From positions 1-64,000 of the forward strand of contig CADBBT010000005.1 in the NCBI GenBank assembly GCA_902792985.1: 64,000 bases of DNA, read 5' to 3'. The notes below the pieces were generated by a model that was not told where the DNA came from, ran no database searches, and saw nothing but the letters and a program-made list of their open reading frames with translations. This DNA is from Oscillospiraceae bacterium (GTDB lineage: Bacteria > Bacillota > Clostridia > Oscillospirales > Acutalibacteraceae). Shown here piece after piece: positions 15,583 to 23,486 of this stretch. The position numbers and the translations under genes were made by a program. Every line of letters starts with the position of its first letter. Position 1 is the stretch's first letter.

Positions 15583-18024
15583 TCAAACTTCATCGAACGC
15601 GAGCGCACGGGAATACAGCTTTGTGCGCTTTTCGTCAAAGCACAGCGGCGCGGCGGGAAGCAGCGCGGTCGGCGCCGCCACAGGCTGCAGCGTATTGTCG
15701 AGCTTTCCGTTGAGGTAGAGCTTGAGCGTGCCGCTTTTTTCACGCACGGCGCAAACCTGCACCGCATCGTCCGTCCGGCTGATCGAGCGCAGCACACTGC
15801 CGCCCACCTTGAACGTGATGTGTCCGTCCTCGGCGGCAAGGGTGAGCCGTTCGGTCTGCAGGTACATCTGCAGGTTCGTTTCGCTGCCAAAGGTGGCTTT
15901 GATTGAAAAAGCGCCTGTGCCGGACAGCGCGCCCGGGGGAAGCAGACCGTTTTCGCTGAACAGGAAAGAAACGGAAACATCAGAAGATTCACCGAACAGA
16001 TCACGCACGCCGCTCAGTTTCAGCGTATTTGACTGCGTAAACGGATAGGAAAAGCGCAGCACAGCGCCGCAGGCGTCGGCGTCGGATGTGACAGCTTGCA
16101 CGGGGTTTTCCGCACAGGCAGCGTCGGTGCAATCAACCGGCTGATCGAAGCGAAGATGCAGTGTAAAAGCGTCTGTGGCAGCCGCACACACGGAAAGCGG
16201 TGTTTTTCGCCGTCCGAGATGCAGCAAGCGTGTTTCATAGGGCGAAAGGGTCTGTGTCAGATGGTCGCCGTAACGAAACGGCGAACGAAGCACATGCGCC
16301 GACGGCAGCAGCGCACACATACCAACACACAAAAAGCGCGGCGGAACACCGAGGGTCTCATCAAGCGTGAGCGTCAAAGCGCGCTCCTCCCCTGTCGGAT
16401 TGCAGAGCACGAGCAGCCCTTCGCCGACGTCGAACGCGGCAAGGGCGTAGGGTTCGTTCTTTTCCGGCGCGCCGAACGGTTCTGCGCGGCAAAGCAGCGC
16501 GGAAAGCTGCGTTTGCTGACGCCGCAAGGCACACAGCGTTTGTGTCGGCGTATGCAAAGCAAACAGTGTGCGTTTTGCAAACGCGACGGGATACGGCGCA
16601 CTTTGCTGCGGCAGGAACAACCGCTCCGTCGGCACGCAAACACCCGTTTTTTTCAGCGTAAACAGCATCCGGTCAAACACCGGTTCTTCATCGCTTTGCG
16701 CCGGAGCCAACGCATCGACCCACTGCAGCAGCCATGGCGAAAGCACGCCGCAAAGAGAAAAATGCAGCGGCTTCTTTGCTGTTTTTTTCAGCAGACACAG
16801 GCAGTTGATCCATTTTTCAAACACATCGCTGAGATAATACAACTGCCGTTCACCGCCCAATGGGTGATTGTGCGTCTTATCGCGGCAAACCGTGTCGAGC
16901 GGCAAGTGCAGCTGCCAGTCGGTCACGCCGCATTTTTCGCTCAGTGACTGCACGAACTGCTGAAACGCCGCAATCAGTTTTTCATCCGCAAGGCAGACGT
17001 CGGCCTGCATCTCTTTGCGGCGGAACAGCCCCTTTCCTTTGACCGGCAGACCGACCGCCATGCCGAGCGGAACACCGAGCGACGCGGCGGCAGCGGAAAA
17101 ACTGCGCAGCCCCAGCGGGATCTCGTCGGGGAAGGAAAACGGTGCGCTTTCAGGAAAAACAGTACGCTGATCGAGCAGCACGCAGTCATAAAAGCGTTCA
17201 CCGTCATTTTGGAGCCGCTTTTCTTCAAGAAACAGACGCTGCACCGCGTCTGACGTTAACGGCGAAACATCAAACCATAGCGCATTCACTGTCTGCACCG
17301 GCGGCAGCAGCTTTTTCGCGCAGCGCAAAAATGCGCCGCGCACAGCGACGGGATCGCTCTTTGCCGCAACGCCGCATACGGCGCTGTCGCTGACAAAGAC
17401 ACCGCTGCCCGCACAAAGTGCAGACAAGCTCCGGCCGTAATATCTGCGCGAGAGCAGAAAACCGTCGCAAACCGCATTCACACTCGCAGGGAACGAACAA
17501 GAGAAAAAGGCGTTTTCCAAAAAGACCGGCTGCCCGAGCAGATGGACGATCGGATCCTTCTTTTTTTCCGGCAAACGCACACCGGAGACCGAAGCTCCTT
17601 CCGGCACACGCAGCGGCGCAAAATCAAGATAATCGAGCACCGCTTTTTCCGTTCCCTCGCTGCGCAGCTCCAAATGCGCCGTCAAAAAGTCATCCAGCGT
17701 GCCGAGTGTTTCCACATATTGCAGCTCGACCTTGCAGCCGCGCACGCGAAAGGGTTTGAAAAAAATCTTCAGCCCGCTCCCCTGCGCATCCTCGGTTTTC
17801 AGCGCGTCCTGCACTTTCAGTTCGCCCGCTTTGATCGTTTCGCCGCCGAGGACACCGAGAAAATGCAGCGTGAACAGTTCACTGTCCGCCGCCGGCGTGA
17901 GCGTTTTGCCGCTGAGCACATGTGTCAGCGAAAAGGACGTCAAGCGCCCTTTTTCAATGCGATAGGTTTTAGAGATAAAATCGTTTCCGATCGTGAAACG
18001 GTCTTTCAGGATTTCAACTGCCAT
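15583..18024 (-). CDS. Large hypothetical protein, divergent glycosidase-like with C-terminal lectin-like domain
   Basis: An 813-aa protein without a signal peptide. The first ~270 residues form a beta-rich domain (FTIGNDFISKTYRIEKGRL, LDYLDFAPLRVP) resembling the N-terminal beta-sandwich of GH36-like alpha-galactosidases; the middle is barrel-like; residues ~690-813 (FSIKATFGSETNLQMYLQTE, LKLYLNGKLDNTLQP) look like a LamG/concanavalin-type domain. I could not find the usual KxD or RxD catalytic pair of GH36, so it may be inactive or a new family. It is rich in Cys and Ala. GAGGCG precedes ATG 18024. Confidence 0.5.
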   Translation of the reverse strand: MAVEILKDRFTIGNDFISKTYRIEKGRLTSFSLTHVLSGKTLTPAADSELFTLHFLGVLGGETIKAGELKVQDALKTEDAQGSGLKIFFKPFRVRGCKVELQYVETLGTLDDFLTAHLELRSEGTEKAVLDYLDFAPLRVPEGASVSGVRLPEKKKDPIVHLLGQPVFLENAFFSCSFPASVNAVCDGFLLSRRYYGRSLSALCAGSGVFVSDSAVCGVAAKSDPVAVRGAFLRCAKKLLPPVQTVNALWFDVSPLTSDAVQRLFLEEKRLQNDGERFYDCVLLDQRTVFPESAPFSFPDEIPLGLRSFSAAAASLGVPLGMAVGLPVKGKGLFRRKEMQADVCLADEKLIAAFQQFVQSLSEKCGVTDWQLHLPLDTVCRDKTHNHPLGGERQLYYLSDVFEKWINCLCLLKKTAKKPLHFSLCGVLSPWLLQWVDALAPAQSDEEPVFDRMLFTLKKTGVCVPTERLFLPQQSAPYPVAFAKRTLFALHTPTQTLCALRRQQTQLSALLCRAEPFGAPEKNEPYALAAFDVGEGLLVLCNPTGEERALTLTLDETLGVPPRFLCVGMCALLPSAHVLRSPFRYGDHLTQTLSPYETRLLHLGRRKTPLSVCAAATDAFTLHLRFDQPVDCTDAACAENPVQAVTSDADACGAVLRFSYPFTQSNTLKLSGVRDLFGESSDVSVSFLFSENGLLPPGALSGTGAFSIKATFGSETNLQMYLQTERLTLAAEDGHITFKVGGSVLRSISRTDDAVQVCAVREKSGTLKLYLNGKLDNTLQPVAAPTALLPAAPLCFDEKRTKLYSRALAFDEV

Positions 18025-18048
18025 AAAACGCCTCGTATTTCAAAAGCA

Positions 18049-18071
18049 GCTGCTGCATCAAATGCAGCAGC
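18049..18071 (-). terminator. Terminator of the lipase gene
   Basis: A perfect 10-bp stem GCTGCTGCAT with a 3-nt loop; TGCTTTTG follows on the minus strand. It lies between the lipase stop and the 813-aa gene start. Confidence 0.7.
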
Positions 18072-18094
18072 CTTTGTTTCATTCATAGTATATG

Positions 18095-19030
18095 TCAGAT
18101 CACGGAATTGATCCACGCAACAAGGTCGGCGCAGACCGTATCGAACAGCGCGCTCTCGTTGAGGATCTCGTGGCGGCCTTCCTCATACAGCTTCATCGTC
18201 ACGTTGTCCTTGCCGTTCGCCTCCAGAAGATCCTTGACCTTCTTTACGCCGTCACCGTAGGTGCCGACAGGATCATCCGCGCCGGAGAGCAGCAGCACCG
18301 GCAGCTCTTTCGGGAAGGATGCAAACCAGTCTTTGGACGAAACGTGCTTGAGCAGACCCATCATGTCGCGATAGCCGTAAGCGGTGAACAAAAAGCCGCA
18401 GTACGGGTCGGCGATGTATTTATCGACCTGGAAATCATCGCGGGAGAGCCAGTCAAAGCTGGTGCGGTTCTGCGTGCGCTTGTTATAGGAGCCGAACGCG
18501 ATCTTGTCGATCGTCTTGCTGCGATAGTGGTCGCCTTTGAATGCAGCGACAAGCTTGGAGATCAACTGGCCCGCAGACGTTGCCGGGTTCGGGCCGGAAG
18601 TGCCCATAAACACAGCGCCGGCAAGCTCATCGCCGTATTTTGCGGAAAAGGCACGGGAAACAAACGAACCCATCGAATGGCCGAAGAAGATGTAGGGCTT
18701 GCCCGGGTTTTCGCTCTGTGCGATCTTCATCAGCGAACGGCAGTCCTCGATGAAATTCTGCCAGCCGTCTTTTTTGCCGAAATAGCCCAGTTCGTCATCG
18801 CTGGAAACGCTCTTGCCGTGACCGAGATGGTCGCTGATATAAACAGCGATGCCGTTTTCGTTCAACCGCTCGGCAAACGCTTCATAGCGCTCCTTATGCT
18901 CCGCCATGCCGTGGGCGATCTGAAGCACCGCTTTGATGCTGTCCTTGTTTTCGGGCAGGAAAGACATTGCGGAAATGTCGCACAGACCGGATGCCGAGGG
19001 GAATGTGAATTCTTTTTTGACGCTTGCCAT
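18095..19030 (-). CDS. Alpha/beta hydrolase, monoacylglycerol lipase-like
   Basis: A 311-aa cytoplasmic hydrolase of the Hydrolase_4/lysophospholipase group. The oxyanion-hole region HGMAEHKERY, the nucleophile elbow GHSMGS, the acid region LSGADDPVG and the catalytic His in GRHEILNE are all visible, and the spacing is normal. It likely releases fatty acids from mono-acyl lipids. ATG 19030 follows GGAGGTAAC; upstream in-frame ATGs at 19090 and 19054 lack a comparable site. An extended -10 (TGGTATAAT) lies at about 19063-19071. It is transcribed alone. Confidence 0.88.
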   Translation of the reverse strand: MASVKKEFTFPSASGLCDISAMSFLPENKDSIKAVLQIAHGMAEHKERYEAFAERLNENGIAVYISDHLGHGKSVSSDDELGYFGKKDGWQNFIEDCRSLMKIAQSENPGKPYIFFGHSMGSFVSRAFSAKYGDELAGAVFMGTSGPNPATSAGQLISKLVAAFKGDHYRSKTIDKIAFGSYNKRTQNRTSFDWLSRDDFQVDKYIADPYCGFLFTAYGYRDMMGLLKHVSSKDWFASFPKELPVLLLSGADDPVGTYGDGVKKVKDLLEANGKDNVTMKLYEEGRHEILNESALFDTVCADLVAWINSVI

Positions 19031-19200
19031 AAAAGTTACCTCCAAATAATCCATTTTTTTGATTATACCATATTCCGGAAGTTTTTTCACGCTTTTTTCT
19101 CAAATGTGGTTCGGCGAAAGCGCCAAAAAATTGGCGGCGTTTTTATGCAATGTGGTTGTGAGGCAGACAGTTTTACAGAAAAGCAGCGATAAAATGGGCG

Positions 19201-19312
19201 CGCGCACGACTTCGCCGTGCGCGGTCAGACGGCGGGACGCCTCGGGCAAAGCCCGAGGTCACCGGGCGCCCAAGGGCGCCCGGTGCGTGCGGCTTCGCCG
19301 CACGGTCCCGCC
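19201..19312. repeat. GC-rich multi-branched palindromic element E3
   Basis: Hairpin 19201-19223; outer arms GGCGGGAC (19231-19238) and GTCCCGCC (19305-19312) enclosing three consecutive hairpins at 19240-19258, 19261-19283 and 19287-19303. The 19031-19498 interval otherwise holds the lipase promoter and the terminator at 19389. Confidence 0.7.
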
Positions 19313-19388
19313 GCCGCGCCGAGGCGCTGTGTTTCGCAAAAACCGTCTAAGCGCACAAATCGCGTCTTTTCATGAGGGTAAAACAAAA

Positions 19389-19425
19389 GCGCCTTGCAGA
19401 CAGGATGATCCCTGCTTGCAAGGCG
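19389..19425 (-). terminator. Terminator of the GntR/ABC operon
   Basis: A long stem (GCGCCTTGCA arms) is followed on the minus strand by TTTTGTTTT. It lies 75 bp past the permease stop. Confidence 0.75.
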
Positions 19426-19498
19426 CGATCAATTTGTGGTTTGCTTTGATGCTTTAATTTAAGTGAATGCAGCAGTTTCGGTTACAGATCTCATCCGT

Positions 19499-20293
19499 TC
19501 ATTCCACATCCACGCCCTTGCAGAACACATGCCTTGCCGCAAGGAACAGGCCGCTGTCCGCCAGCAGATACAGCACGGTGCCGACCGCCAGCAAAAAGCG
19601 CATTTCCTCCATCTTAAACATCTCCTGCGTACTGAGCGGTTGGGTCAAAAGTGCATGCACCTCCGGCTTGAGCAACGACAGTGCAAACAACAAACCTGTC
19701 ACGACAGCGGAAACCGCAAAATAGATCAACACGCTGTACAGGATGGAAAACGGAATGCGACCCTTTTCTCTGCGGTGTCCGAGGACAAGCCCGAACACAG
19801 CGGAAAAATGCATCTCCACAAGTTGTAACACGACCGCAGCGCAGATAAGGAGCAAGGTTGAAACCGTGCCGCGCTGCCGCAGCAGCTCTTTGGCTTTTTC
19901 CCACACATCCGCCCGTGTCAACACGGTAATTGCCAAACCAAGCGCCGACACAGCGAGCGCAAACATCAGCGATACTGTGCCGGAAAGCGCCTTTGCCGTG
20001 AAAACGGTCCTGCGTTTGATCGGCAGTGTATGCGTCAGATAGGACGGGTCGCCGTAAAGCGTGCTGCGAAAACAAACCAGCGAACGCATCAGCGCGTTGA
20101 TGAGGATCGCAATGCCACAGGAGATAAACGCACCGCTGAAGATTTTTTCCAGCAGATGCAGAAAGAACGCCTGTGAAGAAAGCGCATGAAACACCCGTGC
20201 CAGCAGCGCGATCAGGAGCGTTGCGGCGGAATAGTAAGAGAGTACCTTTCCGATGATCCATTGTAAATCGTAACGCATCAGTTTTTTCAGCAT
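19499..20293 (-). CDS. ABC-2 type transporter permease
   Basis: A 264-aa protein with six hydrophobic segments, beginning MLKKLMRYDLQW as in YtrC/bacitracin-type permeases. A conserved-looking YGDPSYLTHTLPIKRR segment follows the second membrane span. Its start overlaps the ATPase stop by seven bases, so the two are coupled. With the ATPase it would form an exporter or drug/peptide sensor-type transporter. Substrate unknown. It ends before a strong terminator at 19389-19425. Confidence 0.8.
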   Translation of the reverse strand: MLKKLMRYDLQWIIGKVLSYYSAATLLIALLARVFHALSSQAFFLHLLEKIFSGAFISCGIAILINALMRSLVCFRSTLYGDPSYLTHTLPIKRRTVFTAKALSGTVSLMFALAVSALGLAITVLTRADVWEKAKELLRQRGTVSTLLLICAAVVLQLVEMHFSAVFGLVLGHRREKGRIPFSILYSVLIYFAVSAVVTGLLFALSLLKPEVHALLTQPLSTQEMFKMEEMRFLLAVGTVLYLLADSGLFLAARHVFCKGVDVE

Positions 20294-20982
20294 TTGAATC
20301 GCCTCCGGAAATAATCGTCGATCGCACAGCCCTCGCGGGTGCGCAGTTCGTCCGCAGATGCTTCTTCCGCGATCTGCCCTTTGTCGATCAGGATCACATC
20401 GTCGAGAATGCGCTCAATGTCCGCGATCAGGTGTGTCGAAAGCAGCACGCTCGCGTCCTCGGCAAAGTTTTGCAGGATCGTATCCAGGATATAATCGCGT
20501 GTTGCGGGGTCAACGCCGCCGAGCGGTTCATCAAGGATATACAACTTTGCTTTGCGGCTCATCACAAGCACAAGCTGCAGCTTTTCCTGCATACCCTTGG
20601 ACAGCGTTGAGATCCGCGCATCCTCCCGCAGATCAAGATCCGCCAGCAGACGCTGCGCCTTTTCCTGATCGAAGGACGTGTAAAACGTCGCAAAGTACCG
20701 CAGCGTCTGCGCAACAGTCATACTGCGTTCAAGATACGTGCGCTCCGGAAGATATGCGATCGCCTGCTTGCTTTCGGCACCGAGCGGTGCACCTTCAAAC
20801 AGCACCGTTCCCCCGGTCGGCGTCAAAAGATCGTTCATCAGTTTGATCAGCGTGGTTTTGCCCGCGCCGTTTTTGCCAAGCAGACCGATGATACGTCCGC
20901 GCGGCAATGTCAGATTCACATCCTGCAGCGCCATCGTATTTCCAAAGCGCTTGCTCAGATGTTTGCATTCCAGTAAACTCAT
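20287..20982 (-). CDS. ABC transporter ATP-binding protein (YtrB-like)
   Basis: A 231-aa ATPase. Walker A is GKNGAGKTT, the Q-loop region YLPERTYLE, the signature region LSKGMQEKLQLVLVM (LSKGM instead of LSGGQ, common in ABC-2 systems), Walker B LYILDEP and the H-loop STH. It sits between the GntR regulator, whose stop overlaps its start (ATGA), and the permease. The order GntR-ATPase-permease matches the ytrABC-type operons that respond to cell-wall antibiotics in Bacillus; that role is an inference. Confidence 0.92.
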   Translation of the reverse strand: MSLLECKHLSKRFGNTMALQDVNLTLPRGRIIGLLGKNGAGKTTLIKLMNDLLTPTGGTVLFEGAPLGAESKQAIAYLPERTYLERSMTVAQTLRYFATFYTSFDQEKAQRLLADLDLREDARISTLSKGMQEKLQLVLVMSRKAKLYILDEPLGGVDPATRDYILDTILQNFAEDASVLLSTHLIADIERILDDVILIDKGQIAEEASADELRTREGCAIDDYFRRRFKC

Positions 20983-21341
20983 TTGTCAGCCTCCTCTGTC
21001 AAGTAATCTGCTGCAGCTTCGGCAGAAAAGCCCAGCCCTTCCATTTCGTGCAAATAGCGGCGTGCCACTTCGTTTGCAAGGCTGCGCCGCGCTTCGGCGA
21101 TTGCAGCTTCATCCCGGGTGACGAATTTCCCGCTGGTGCGCTCCGTAAAGATGAGGCCTGCGCTCTCGAGCTCGGAAAGCGCCTTTTGCATCGTGTTCGG
21201 ATTGACCTTGGCCTGCAGTGCCAAATCGCGCACCGAGGGCAGACGTTCGCCGGGCAGGAACTGCTTTGAAACGATGCTTCGCCGCAGCGTATCCACAACC
21301 TGCAAATAGATCGGCCGCTCATTGTCGAATTGAAAGTTCAT
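20979..21341 (-). CDS. GntR family regulator, YtrA subfamily
   Basis: A 120-aa regulator. The N-terminal winged helix (ERPIYLQVVDTLRRSIVSKQFLPGERLPSVRDLA, then VNPNTMQKALSELESAGLI) is typical of the short YtrA branch, which has only a small helical C-terminus. ATG 21341 follows AAGGAGAAAG; an in-frame start 27 bases upstream has no site and overlaps the operator. It is first in the operon and very probably represses it through the palindrome at 21357-21376. Confidence 0.9.
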   Translation of the reverse strand: MNFQFDNERPIYLQVVDTLRRSIVSKQFLPGERLPSVRDLALQAKVNPNTMQKALSELESAGLIFTERTSGKFVTRDEAAIAEARRSLANEVARRYLHEMEGLGFSAEAAADYLTEEADK

Positions 21342-21356
21342 GGCTTTCTCCTTAAC

Positions 21357-21404
21357 TGTATTACTCAACTAATACAATCATACACTTTTTTTGCTTTTTG
21401 TCAA
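21357..21404 (-). promoter_or_regulatory. Promoter and palindromic operator of the GntR/ABC operon
   Basis: Minus-strand TTGACA at 21399-21404, 16 bp, TATGAT at 21377-21382. Directly downstream a perfect dyad TGTATTA-N6-TAATACA at 21357-21376 covers the expected start site, as expected for autorepression by the YtrA-type protein. Confidence 0.75.
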
Positions 21405-21425
21405 GTGTTTTTGAAAAAAATTTTA

Positions 21426-21666
21426 GCGCGGCGGCGGCAGGGGCGGGACTGCGCGGCAGAAAACGGCCGCAAAACACAACTGCCCCGGAACAAAAAGTAC
21501 GGTGGCGCGCTTTTTTACGGCTCTTTGCCGCGCAAAGGGGCGCGGGTGCGCGCTTTTGAATCAGCCGAAAAAAGCCTCAGTTCGCGCTTTAAAAGGAAAG
21601 CCGCAAAATGCGCCCCTGCAGACCCGTGCTGCGCACGGGTCGTCCCGCCCCTGCCGCGCGCCGCGC
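21426..21666. repeat. GC-rich multi-branched palindromic element E4
   Basis: Outer arms GCGGCAGGGGCGGGAC (21434-21449) and complement (21642-21657), extending with one indel to 21426 and 21666. Inside are a perfect hairpin GACCCGTG/CACGGGTC (21621-21641) and several GCGC-rich short stems. No gene is convincing in 21405-21710. Confidence 0.7.
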
Positions 21667-21710
21667 ACAGCAAAGCGTTATTCCACAGCCTTTTTTGTGA
21701 AAAATGTCCT

Positions 21711-21739
21711 TTGAAGATTCTCCGAAAGTTTGCTAAAAT
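21711..21739 (+). promoter_or_regulatory. Promoter of the CarD-like gene
   Basis: TTGAAG (21711-21716), 17 bp, TAAAAT (21734-21739), 31 bp before GTG 21771. Confidence 0.65.
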
Positions 21740-21770
21740 AAGATAGATATCAAAGAATGGAGGAACCGTT

Positions 21771-22265
21771 GTGTTTCAAATTCATGAAATCGTGATCCAT
21801 CCCACTGCCGGCGCGTGTAAGATTCAGGACATCCGCTCCGAAAAATTTACCGGCACACCGGAGCGCTATTATGTGCTCACGCCGCTGAACGACACACTCA
21901 AAAGCAAAATCTTCGTCCCTGTAGCGGGCGATAAAGTCGCCTTGCGCAAACCGGTTTCCAAAGCGCAGATCGATGCCATTCTGGACCATGTGCACCGCCT
22001 GCCTTCGCTGTGGGTCGCAGACGCGACTCAGCGCGCCGCAGCGTTCGATGAGATCCTCAAAGCGCAGGATCACGAGCGCACGCTGAAGATGATCGGTGAA
22101 CTGATCGAGCACCGGCAGAAGGCGCTGAAAGAAAGAAAAAAGCCGCGTCAAAGCGACGAGCGGCTGTTGCAGGAAGCAGAAAAAAGGGTGCAGGGCGAGT
22201 TTTCCTACGCGCTTGGCCTCGATGAGGAGGCAACGGTCCGTTACATTGTGGAACGTGTGGGCTGA
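21771..22265 (+). CDS. CarD family transcriptional regulator
   Basis: A 164-aa protein. The first ~60 residues (MFQIHEIVIHPTAGACKIQDI, YYVLTPLNDTLKSKIFVPV) form the CarD/TRCF RNA-polymerase-interaction Tudor-like domain; the rest is helical and charged, like the DNA-binding tail of CarD. Such proteins bind the polymerase beta subunit and stabilise open complexes. The start is GTG 21771 after GGAGG at 21759-21763. Its stop lies four bases from the end of the convergent esterase gene. Confidence 0.88.
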   Translation: MFQIHEIVIHPTAGACKIQDIRSEKFTGTPERYYVLTPLNDTLKSKIFVPVAGDKVALRKPVSKAQIDAILDHVHRLPSLWVADATQRAAAFDEILKAQDHERTLKMIGELIEHRQKALKERKKPRQSDERLLQEAEKRVQGEFSYALGLDEEATVRYIVERVG

Positions 22266-22269
22266 ACCG

Positions 22270-22911
22270 TTACTCAGCGTTGGGTAGGCAGTGCCGGATC
22301 GTCCAGGCAAACGCTGCGGCGGTTCTTCCGGCGGGGTCCTGAAAATGGTTGCCGCTGTTCCATTTCAGCGTGCAGTCCACCCCCTGTGCACATAAAACCT
22401 CATAAATTTCGCGGATCCTCGCGGCGACAGTCGCCATCACGGGGTTCCGCGTTTTTTCTTCGCGGTCGCCGAGGCTGAGATAGACCGCGCCGCTCTGCAC
22501 CGGACGCTCTTTTATATAATCGGAAAAACCGGGGAACCAGACGGAGGGAGAAGCCGCGGCAACGCCCGCGAACAGACTTGTTTCACAGGCCGCCCAAAGC
22601 GCAAATAATCCTGCCAAGGAATATCCGCCGATGAGATAGGTTTTGTTCGCGTCGGCGCAAAGCGGTTTTATGCTTTCCAGCGTATCGTGCGCTTTTCCGG
22701 CAAATCCTTCTTTTCCGATCACCGCCGGGGCTTCCCAGGGAGAAAGATCGGCGTTCCAATGCCCGACTTCTGCGGCGATAAGCCTGAAATCGGCACCGCA
22801 CAGAGCGCGAATGGACGCAACCTCGTTTTCCATCGCCGCAAGATCAAAGGAATCGACCATCTGCAGCAAAACGAGATCGGCTTCTGGGTTGCCGTATTCG
22901 TGAAAAAGCAT
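22270..22911 (-). CDS. Alpha/beta hydrolase (esterase-like)
   Basis: A 213-aa protein. GGYSLAG is a serine nucleophile elbow, SLGDREEKTRNP is in the usual acid region and SGNHFQDP supplies a catalytic His. The pattern resembles small siderophore-esterase/D-type hydrolases. I chose ATG 22911 because GGAAAGGA lies 8 bases before it; an upstream ATG at 22935 has a weak site. Substrate unknown. Confidence 0.7.
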   Translation of the reverse strand: MLFHEYGNPEADLVLLQMVDSFDLAAMENEVASIRALCGADFRLIAAEVGHWNADLSPWEAPAVIGKEGFAGKAHDTLESIKPLCADANKTYLIGGYSLAGLFALWAACETSLFAGVAAASPSVWFPGFSDYIKERPVQSGAVYLSLGDREEKTRNPVMATVAARIREIYEVLCAQGVDCTLKWNSGNHFQDPAGRTAAAFAWTIRHCLPNAE

Positions 22912-22985
22912 AAAACCATCCTTTCCAATCAACATCGTTCCGGCCCGGCGTGCCCGATCACACTCGCCAAAGGCGAAAAAAACTG

Positions 22986-23024
22986 AAAAAAGCGCTTTTG
23001 TCAAAAGACAAAAAACGCTTTTTC
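22986..23024 (-). terminator. Terminator of the tRNA operon
   Basis: An AAAAAGCG...CGCTTTTT inverted repeat with inner TTTTGTC/GACAAAA arms lies just after the tRNA-Gln 3' end and has T-runs on both strands. Confidence 0.75.
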
Positions 23025-23025
23025 C

Positions 23026-23100
23026 TGGCAGGGATGGCAGGATTTGAACCTACGAATGTCGCAGTCAAAGTGCGATGCCTTACCCCTTGGCTACACCCCT
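23026..23100 (-). tRNA. tRNA-Gln (TTG anticodon)
   Basis: Full cloverleaf: acceptor AGGGGTG pairs with CATCCCT (one G-U), discriminator G, encoded CCA. The anticodon loop CTTTGAC reads TTG. It is the last tRNA of a four-gene operon. Confidence 0.95.
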
Positions 23101-23120
23101 ACAAAACAGGTATAAAAAAA

Positions 23121-23198
23121 TGGGGTGGATAATCGGATTCGAACCGATGGCCTCCAGGGCCACAACCTGGCGCTCTAACCAACTGAGCTATACCCACC
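23121..23198 (-). tRNA. tRNA-His (GTG anticodon)
   Basis: Anticodon loop TTGTGGC reads GTG. The extra G at -1 pairs with discriminator C, the hallmark of tRNA-His. CCA is encoded. Confidence 0.97.
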
Positions 23199-23205
23199 AC
23201 ATATA

Positions 23206-23282
23206 TGGCGCGGTTTGAGGGACTCGAACCCCCGGCCTACTGCTTAGAAGGCAGTTGCTCTATCCAGCTGAGCTAAAACCGC
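23206..23282 (-). tRNA. tRNA-Arg (TCT anticodon)
   Basis: Acceptor GCGGTTT/AAACCGC, anticodon loop CTTCTAA reading TCT, encoded CCA. Confidence 0.96.
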
Positions 23283-23286
23283 ATTT

Positions 23287-23360
23287 TGGAGCGGGTGATG
23301 GGAATCGAACCCACACGACCAGCTTGGAAGGCTGGGATTCTGCCATTGAACTACACCCGC
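23287..23360 (-). tRNA. tRNA-Gly (TCC anticodon)
   Basis: Acceptor GCGGGTG/CACCCGC, anticodon loop CTTCCAA reading TCC, discriminator T, encoded CCA. It is the first gene of the operon. Confidence 0.97.
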
Positions 23361-23381
23361 AATTGCGCTGTGACGGAAAAT

Positions 23382-23410
23382 ATTATAGCGAAAAGGCGGC
23401 GCGTTGTCAA
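23382..23410 (-). promoter_or_regulatory. Consensus promoter of the tRNA operon
   Basis: Minus-strand TTGACA (23405-23410), exactly 17 bp, TATAAT (23382-23387): perfect consensus boxes, 22 bp from tRNA-Gly. Confidence 0.95.
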
Positions 23411-23486
23411 GCCTTTTGGGAAACATTTTTTATTTTCTCAAATAGGAAGGGGCTGCATGGATTCGCCAGCAGCCCCGTTGTTTCGC

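Noticed and set aside
19031-19498. Coding potential in the lipase-ABC gap
   Set aside because: Open frames here follow the E3 hairpins and have no ribosome sites.
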